NCBI GenBank assembly: GCA_044507695.1
Contig: JBIQJD010000005.1
Location: 62,001 to 126,000, forward strand
Source of the DNA: JBIQJD01 sp044507695
Lineage (GTDB): Bacteria; Bacteroidota; Ignavibacteria; Ignavibacteriales; Ignavibacteriaceae
Reading direction: 5' to 3'
Length of the DNA: 64,000 bases
The translations under genes were made by a program, and so were the position numbers. Below the pieces are notes generated by a model. That model had not been told where the DNA came from and did not search any database. It was given only the letters and a program-made list of their open reading frames with translations. Numbering within the stretch: the stretch's first letter is position 1; each line of letters starts with the position of its first letter. Shown here piece after piece: positions 60,817 through 64,000 of this stretch.

Positions 60817-61551
60817 CTATTCCTTTATTGCAATAATTCCAAAAGCCCGGCCGGACCGGGTTCCATCTCTTCTGTATGAATGCAAAAGATTTTTCATCTG
60901 ATATGTGCACAATGATGATCTTTGAATATTATTTTTTTCAATGCCAAATTTAAGCAAGATATCGTAATTTACACCTGCTACATCAAGTAAAAATTTTCCT
61001 TTCTTTGGCTGAAGATATTTAGACTCAAACAGTGCGGCAACTTCTTCGCCAACTTCATAATTCTCCCTGCTGATTGATGGACCGATATAAACTACCAGAT
61101 TTTCGGGAGATGATTTAAAATTATCAAGCAGCTTAATCAATACTTTTTCCAGGATTTTCTTCTGAGTACTTCTCCAGCCGGAATGTACACCGGCAATAAC
61201 TGAATTAACAGGATCATAAATAAATATGGGAGTGCAGTCTGCTGTGCTTACTGCAAGCCCAATATTTTTCTGCGTTGTTATCATCGCATCACTTTCACCT
61301 GCTTGTCCGCCTTCATCAACAATGGTTATATTATCTCCATGTACCTGCTTTTGAAAAGCAATCTTCGATTCATCCAAACCAAGAATTGAATAAAATTTCT
61401 TCCGGTTTGCTTTTACCGTTTTTTCATCATCCCCAACTGATAAAGAAACATTGAATCCATATGGTTCTTTTGAACCGGAATTTATTCTTGTTGAAAAACC
61501 AAAACAAATTTCGGGGAATCTGCTAAAGATGAGCGATTTAATAATTATCAT
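60817..61551 (-). CDS. pgeF: peptidoglycan editing factor, multicopper-oxidase-fold (YfiH) family
   Basis: 244 residues. PgeF-type enzymes hydrolyse mis-built muropeptide precursors; the fold has a His-Cys-His metal site, here His71 (KQVHGDN), Cys106 (STADCTPI) and His123 (AGVHSGWR). The SDAMITTQKNIGLAVSTADC segment and the late SSLCTYQMKNLLHSYRRDG(T)RSGR segment are standard. It heads the run of folate, dNK, GT9 and Ppx genes and is divergent from surE. Confidence 0.9.
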   Translation of the reverse strand: MIIIKSLIFSRFPEICFGFSTRINSGSKEPYGFNVSLSVGDDEKTVKANRKKFYSILGLDESKIAFQKQVHGDNITIVDEGGQAGESDAMITTQKNIGLAVSTADCTPIFIYDPVNSVIAGVHSGWRSTQKKILEKVLIKLLDNFKSSPENLVVYIGPSISRENYEVGEEVAALFESKYLQPKKGKFLLDVAGVNYDILLKFGIEKNNIQRSSLCTYQMKNLLHSYRRDGTRSGRAFGIIAIKE

Positions 61552-61582
61552 TAAATTTTCTTATCTCAAAAAAATTTCTGTA

Positions 61583-61611
61583 AATAAACAAAATACCTGA
61601 AAAGGTTCCAA
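61583..61611 (-). promoter_or_regulatory. candidate promoter of the pgeF operon
   Basis: On the minus strand TTGGAA (61611-61606), a 17-base spacer and TTTATT (61588-61583) match a housekeeping promoter in four of six bases at each box. The ATG at 61551 is 31 bases on. Confidence 0.4.
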
Positions 61612-61620
61612 ATCATTCAA

Positions 61621-61649
61621 TTGAGACTGGTTGCATCATATTGTATATT
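61621..61649 (+). promoter_or_regulatory. near-consensus sigma-70 promoter of surE
   Basis: TTGAGA (61621-61626), a 17-base spacer and TATATT (61644-61649). Transcription should start near 61656, between this site and the TTG start of surE at 61684. It also argues against any start at 61621. Confidence 0.7.
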
Positions 61650-61683
61650 AACATTTAATTTTAAAAAACAGGTGATAAACATA

Positions 61684-62454
61684 TTGAAAATTCTTGTTTG
61701 TAATGATGATGGCATTGATGCCCCGGGTATACATGTTTTAGCAAATTCATTAAAAGAAATTGGAGAGGTAACAGTAGTTGCTCCTTTAAAAGAACAAAGC
61801 GCGGTTGGTCATGGAATTACAATGCAAATCCCGCTTCGTGTAATGAAGTATAATAAAAATGGTGAGTTTTTTGGTTATGCGGTGAATGGCACTCCTGCCG
61901 ATTGTGTAAAGATTGGTATTAAAAATATTATGAAGGAGAAACCTGATCTTGTAGTATCTGGGATAAACCATGGTTCCAACACAGCGATAAATATTATATA
62001 CTCCGGAACGGTTTCAGCGGCAAGAGAAGCGGCTATAATGGATGTACCATCTATTGCAATTTCACAAACCAATCATCTTGCAGTTGATTTTACTTATTCA
62101 GGAAAAATTGCAAAGCTGATTGCTTCAAAATTAATTGGAAAAGATTTACCGGTTGGAACATTGCTGAACGTTAATGTTCCCGATGTACCTGAAGAACAGA
62201 TAAAGGGAATTCTTTTAACCCGGCAGGGAAAATCAAAATGGGATGATGTATATGAAGAAAGGAAGGATCCTTACGGCAAAGAGTATTACTGGCTTACAGG
62301 AAATTTGCTTGAAGTTGATACAGAAATTGAAACCGATCAGGCCGCAATAAAAAATAATTACGTTTCCGTTACTCCAATTCATTTTGATCTTACAGATTAT
62401 GAAACTTATGAACGTATGAAAGGCTGGAACATTGAAAGGCTTTGCAATGATTAA
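61684..62454 (+). CDS. surE: 5'/3'-nucleotidase SurE
   Basis: 256 residues. Metal-dependent nucleoside monophosphatase. Markers: KILVCNDDGIDAPGI (Asp8, Asp9), the VAPLKEQSAVGHG segment, GTPADCVKIGI, VSGINHGSNTAINIIYSGTVSAAREAA and a late YVSVTPIHFDLT. The start is TTG at 61684, with AGGTGA 8 bases upstream. A longer frame beginning at 61621 is rejected because that stretch is the promoter. It overlaps the next gene by 8 bases. Confidence 0.94.
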   Translation: MKILVCNDDGIDAPGIHVLANSLKEIGEVTVVAPLKEQSAVGHGITMQIPLRVMKYNKNGEFFGYAVNGTPADCVKIGIKNIMKEKPDLVVSGINHGSNTAINIIYSGTVSAAREAAIMDVPSIAISQTNHLAVDFTYSGKIAKLIASKLIGKDLPVGTLLNVNVPDVPEEQIKGILLTRQGKSKWDDVYEERKDPYGKEYYWLTGNLLEVDTEIETDQAAIKNNYVSVTPIHFDLTDYETYERMKGWNIERLCND

Positions 62455-63370
62455 TCAAAAAATAAATATTTATCAGATTGATGCATTCACTTCGGAATCA
62501 TTTAGCGGCAATCCTGCCGGTGTTACATTTGCTGATGGTATAAGTGATGCAGATAAACAAAGAATCGCACGTGAAATGAATCTCGCCGAAACTGCATTCC
62601 TTTCAACATCCGATAAAGCTGATTACAAACTTCAATGGTTTACACCTTTGATTGAGGTTGATCTTTGCGGTCATGCAACAATCGCTTCGCTTCATTTTTT
62701 GAATGAACAAAACCTGCTTAAAGAATCAATTATAAAATTTGAAACTCGTTCCGGAATTTTAAACTGTGGTATAAAAGATGGAAAATATTTTATGCAGATT
62801 CCGGTTTATCAAACGGATTATTACGATGGCAACACTGATCAAATTGTAGAAGCATTGGGCATTCATCCTTCCGATCTTTTCGTTGATGTACCGTTTGTGC
62901 TTTGTTCAAATAAATATCTTTATGTGTATGTAAAAAGTTTGGATGCACTTGGAAAATTAAAGCCTGATTTTAAAACACTCAGGAATCTCTCTGTTGAAAA
63001 AAAAGATTTTCAAGCTGTAACTGTTTTTACACTGGAAACTTTTGATGATGATTCAACCGCACATTCAAGATTTTTTGCACCATTCTATGGAATTGATGAA
63101 GACCCTGTAACAGGAAGTTCAAACGGGCCATTGCTCCTCGTTTTGTTAAAGCTTGGATTTATTCAGTTATCCGATTCGGAAATTCAATTGAACTTTGAGC
63201 AGGGTGATTTTATAAATAGAAAAGGAAGAGTTGGGGTTACTTACTACAAAACTGATTTAATGGAGGAATTATTTATAAGCGGACAGGCTGTTACAGTATT
63301 AAAAGGTGAAATGACTTTCACTCAAAGTGCTTCTGTAGATTTAAATGAGAAGCTTAATTTACCGGCTTGA
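62447..63370 (+). CDS. PhzF-family isomerase/epimerase
   Basis: 307 residues. Two-lobed diaminopimelate-epimerase-like fold. Markers: IYQIDAFTSESFSGNPAGV, then EMNLAETAFLS with the catalytic Glu, FTPLIEVDLCGHATIASL, and in the second half FFAPFYGIDEDPVTGSSNGPL. The family includes PhzF of phenazine synthesis, but most members have no known substrate, and no phenazine genes are here. ATG 62447 with AAAGG 7 bases upstream is preferred to a TTG at 62432. Confidence 0.9.
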   Translation: MINQKINIYQIDAFTSESFSGNPAGVTFADGISDADKQRIAREMNLAETAFLSTSDKADYKLQWFTPLIEVDLCGHATIASLHFLNEQNLLKESIIKFETRSGILNCGIKDGKYFMQIPVYQTDYYDGNTDQIVEALGIHPSDLFVDVPFVLCSNKYLYVYVKSLDALGKLKPDFKTLRNLSVEKKDFQAVTVFTLETFDDDSTAHSRFFAPFYGIDEDPVTGSSNGPLLLVLLKLGFIQLSDSEIQLNFEQGDFINRKGRVGVTYYKTDLMEELFISGQAVTVLKGEMTFTQSASVDLNEKLNLPA

Positions 63371-63372
63371 TT

Positions 63373-64000
63373 ATGCCCGAAAGTTTTGATCTATCTTTTT
63401 CATTTAATGCGATTTATTTTTTTCTTGCTATAATTATTCTTGCCGGATATGCATATTATGTATACAGATATACAATTCCTCAAATTGCTCCTGCAAAAAA
63501 AATACTGCTTGTTGCTCTTCGCTCCTTAGCTTTAATTCTGATTTTGTTTATAATCTTTGAGCCAATCATTACGGCTGCAGAAAAAATTATTCTTGAACCA
63601 GTGAATTTAATTTTCATAGATAATTCAAGATCAATTAAAATTGAAGACGGAACAAACAGAATTGAAACTGTAAACAATTTTATCTCTGATGCATCCACAG
63701 CAAATAATGATATCAACGCCGAATTTTATTCCTTCGGAAATAAATTAACCAAATTACATGAAGATAGTTTAAACTTAAATTTTGAAGAAGGTGTTACCAA
63801 CTTTGCAGAAATATTCTCTGATTTAACTTCACAGGAGAAAAATATCTCATCCATTGTTATAATTTCTGATGGCGCTGCTACTGCGGGTTCTAATCCCGTT
63901 TTTACTGCTGAAAAATTTGGTGTGCCTGTTTATACAATTGGAGTTGGTGATTCTTCTAAAAGAAATGATATTGAAATACGCGGCGTTCTCTACAGCGAAT
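63373..64000 (+). CDS. membrane-anchored VWA-domain protein, 3' part cut by window end
   Basis: The visible 209 codons show two membrane helices (about 14-30 and 43-64) and then a von Willebrand A domain: a metal-site motif IFIDNSRSI (D-x-S-x-S type) and a later VVIISDGAATAGSNP motif, followed by VPVYTIGVGD. The arrangement resembles BatA-like proteins or large membrane proteins of Bacteroidota with a VWA core and extracytoplasmic extension. The reading frame is open to the end of the window. It starts 2 bases after the phzF-like gene, so it belongs to the same run. Confidence 0.8.
   Translation, partial: MPESFDLSFSFNAIYFFLAIIILAGYAYYVYRYTIPQIAPAKKILLVALRSLALILILFIIFEPIITAAEKIILEPVNLIFIDNSRSIKIEDGTNRIETVNNFISDASTANNDINAEFYSFGNKLTKLHEDSLNLNFEEGVTNFAEIFSDLTSQEKNISSIVIISDGAATAGSNPVFTAEKFGVPVYTIGVGDSSKRNDIEIRGVLYSE

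Noticed and set aside
61621..61683. Longer SurE with 21 extra N-terminal residues.
   Set aside because: That stretch coincides with a strong promoter, and a well-placed ribosome binding site precedes the TTG at 61684.
1..64000. CRISPR arrays, tRNA or rRNA genes, prophage or intact IS elements.
   Set aside because: No regularly spaced repeats, no cloverleaf-like sequence in the gaps, and no transposase, integrase or phage-type genes were found by reading; a dedicated scan was not possible here.

Overview
The window looks like chromosomal DNA of a free-living member of the Bacteroidota/Ignavibacteria lineage. The evidence is the low GC content, two proteins with type IX secretion (T9SS) C-terminal sorting domains (one with the NYPNPFN motif), a menaquinone-type UbiE methyltransferase, and many secreted or outer-membrane proteins of Bacteroidota-type families. 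No rRNA, tRNA, CRISPR array, prophage or intact insertion sequence was seen. Coding density is high and most genes lie in tight runs. Several genes appear to start with TTG or GTG, and two (glyS and a ROK kinase) have no ATG, GTG or TTG upstream of their conserved N-termini.

Layout. 1-3.3 kb: a DUF421 membrane protein (cut by the window edge) with a small partner, a DUF2231 membrane protein, an ECF sigma factor, a small membrane protein and a secreted DUF4142 protein; this resembles an envelope-stress neighbourhood. 3.3-3.76 kb: the only long non-coding stretch, with nested inverted repeats. 3.76-8.9 kb: secreted DUF1579 protein, orphan solute-binding lipoprotein, and three secreted proteins of unknown role. 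8.9-12.2 kb: glyS, then a DUF47-PiT phosphate uptake pair. 12.2-16.7 kb, minus strand: tryptophanase, a DUF4905-like protein, AmrA (AMMECR1), AmrB (Memo) and a DUF2520 dehydrogenase-like protein in one tight run. 16.8-24.8 kb, plus strand: Crp-family regulator behind a near-consensus sigma-70 promoter, then PHP phosphoesterase, ribH, a large membrane protein, a PorZ-like T9SS protein and an ABC-F ATPase. 24.8-28.4 kb: ROK kinase; rsmA, PAP2-family protein and ubiE.

28.4-40.6 kb, minus strand: lipoprotein, rdgB, AhpD-like protein, DUF2911-TPR protein, a hydrolase with a duplicated N-terminal domain, DinB, oligopeptidase B, an apparently exported oligoendopeptidase F, DUF1028 and an iminopeptidase-like hydrolase. 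This part is rich in peptide and ester hydrolases. 40.8-48.5 kb: metallo-hydrolase, TSUP exporter, uvrA, YigZ, a coiled-coil protein, O-methyltransferase and radical SAM enzyme. 48.6-53.4 kb: lepA-lepB followed by a T9SS-secreted subtilase. 53.6-55.9 kb: outer-membrane porin, exported FMN-binding protein and a four-helix membrane protein with periplasmic-side histidines, a candidate extracytoplasmic flavin redox module. 56.0-61.6 kb: pgeF, EamA transporter, folB, folK, deoxynucleoside kinase, small membrane protein, GT9 glycosyltransferase and Ppx/GppA in one run. 61.6-64 kb: surE, phzF-like and a VWA-domain membrane protein cut by the window end.

The most interesting signals are the tryptophanase-AmrA/AmrB operon, the FMN-binding/porin/His-rich membrane protein cluster with an adjacent 117-bp inverted-repeat element, the probable AUC start of glyS and CUG start of the ROK kinase, and a PorZ-like gene in a Crp-headed run. 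None is proven here to be a new system.
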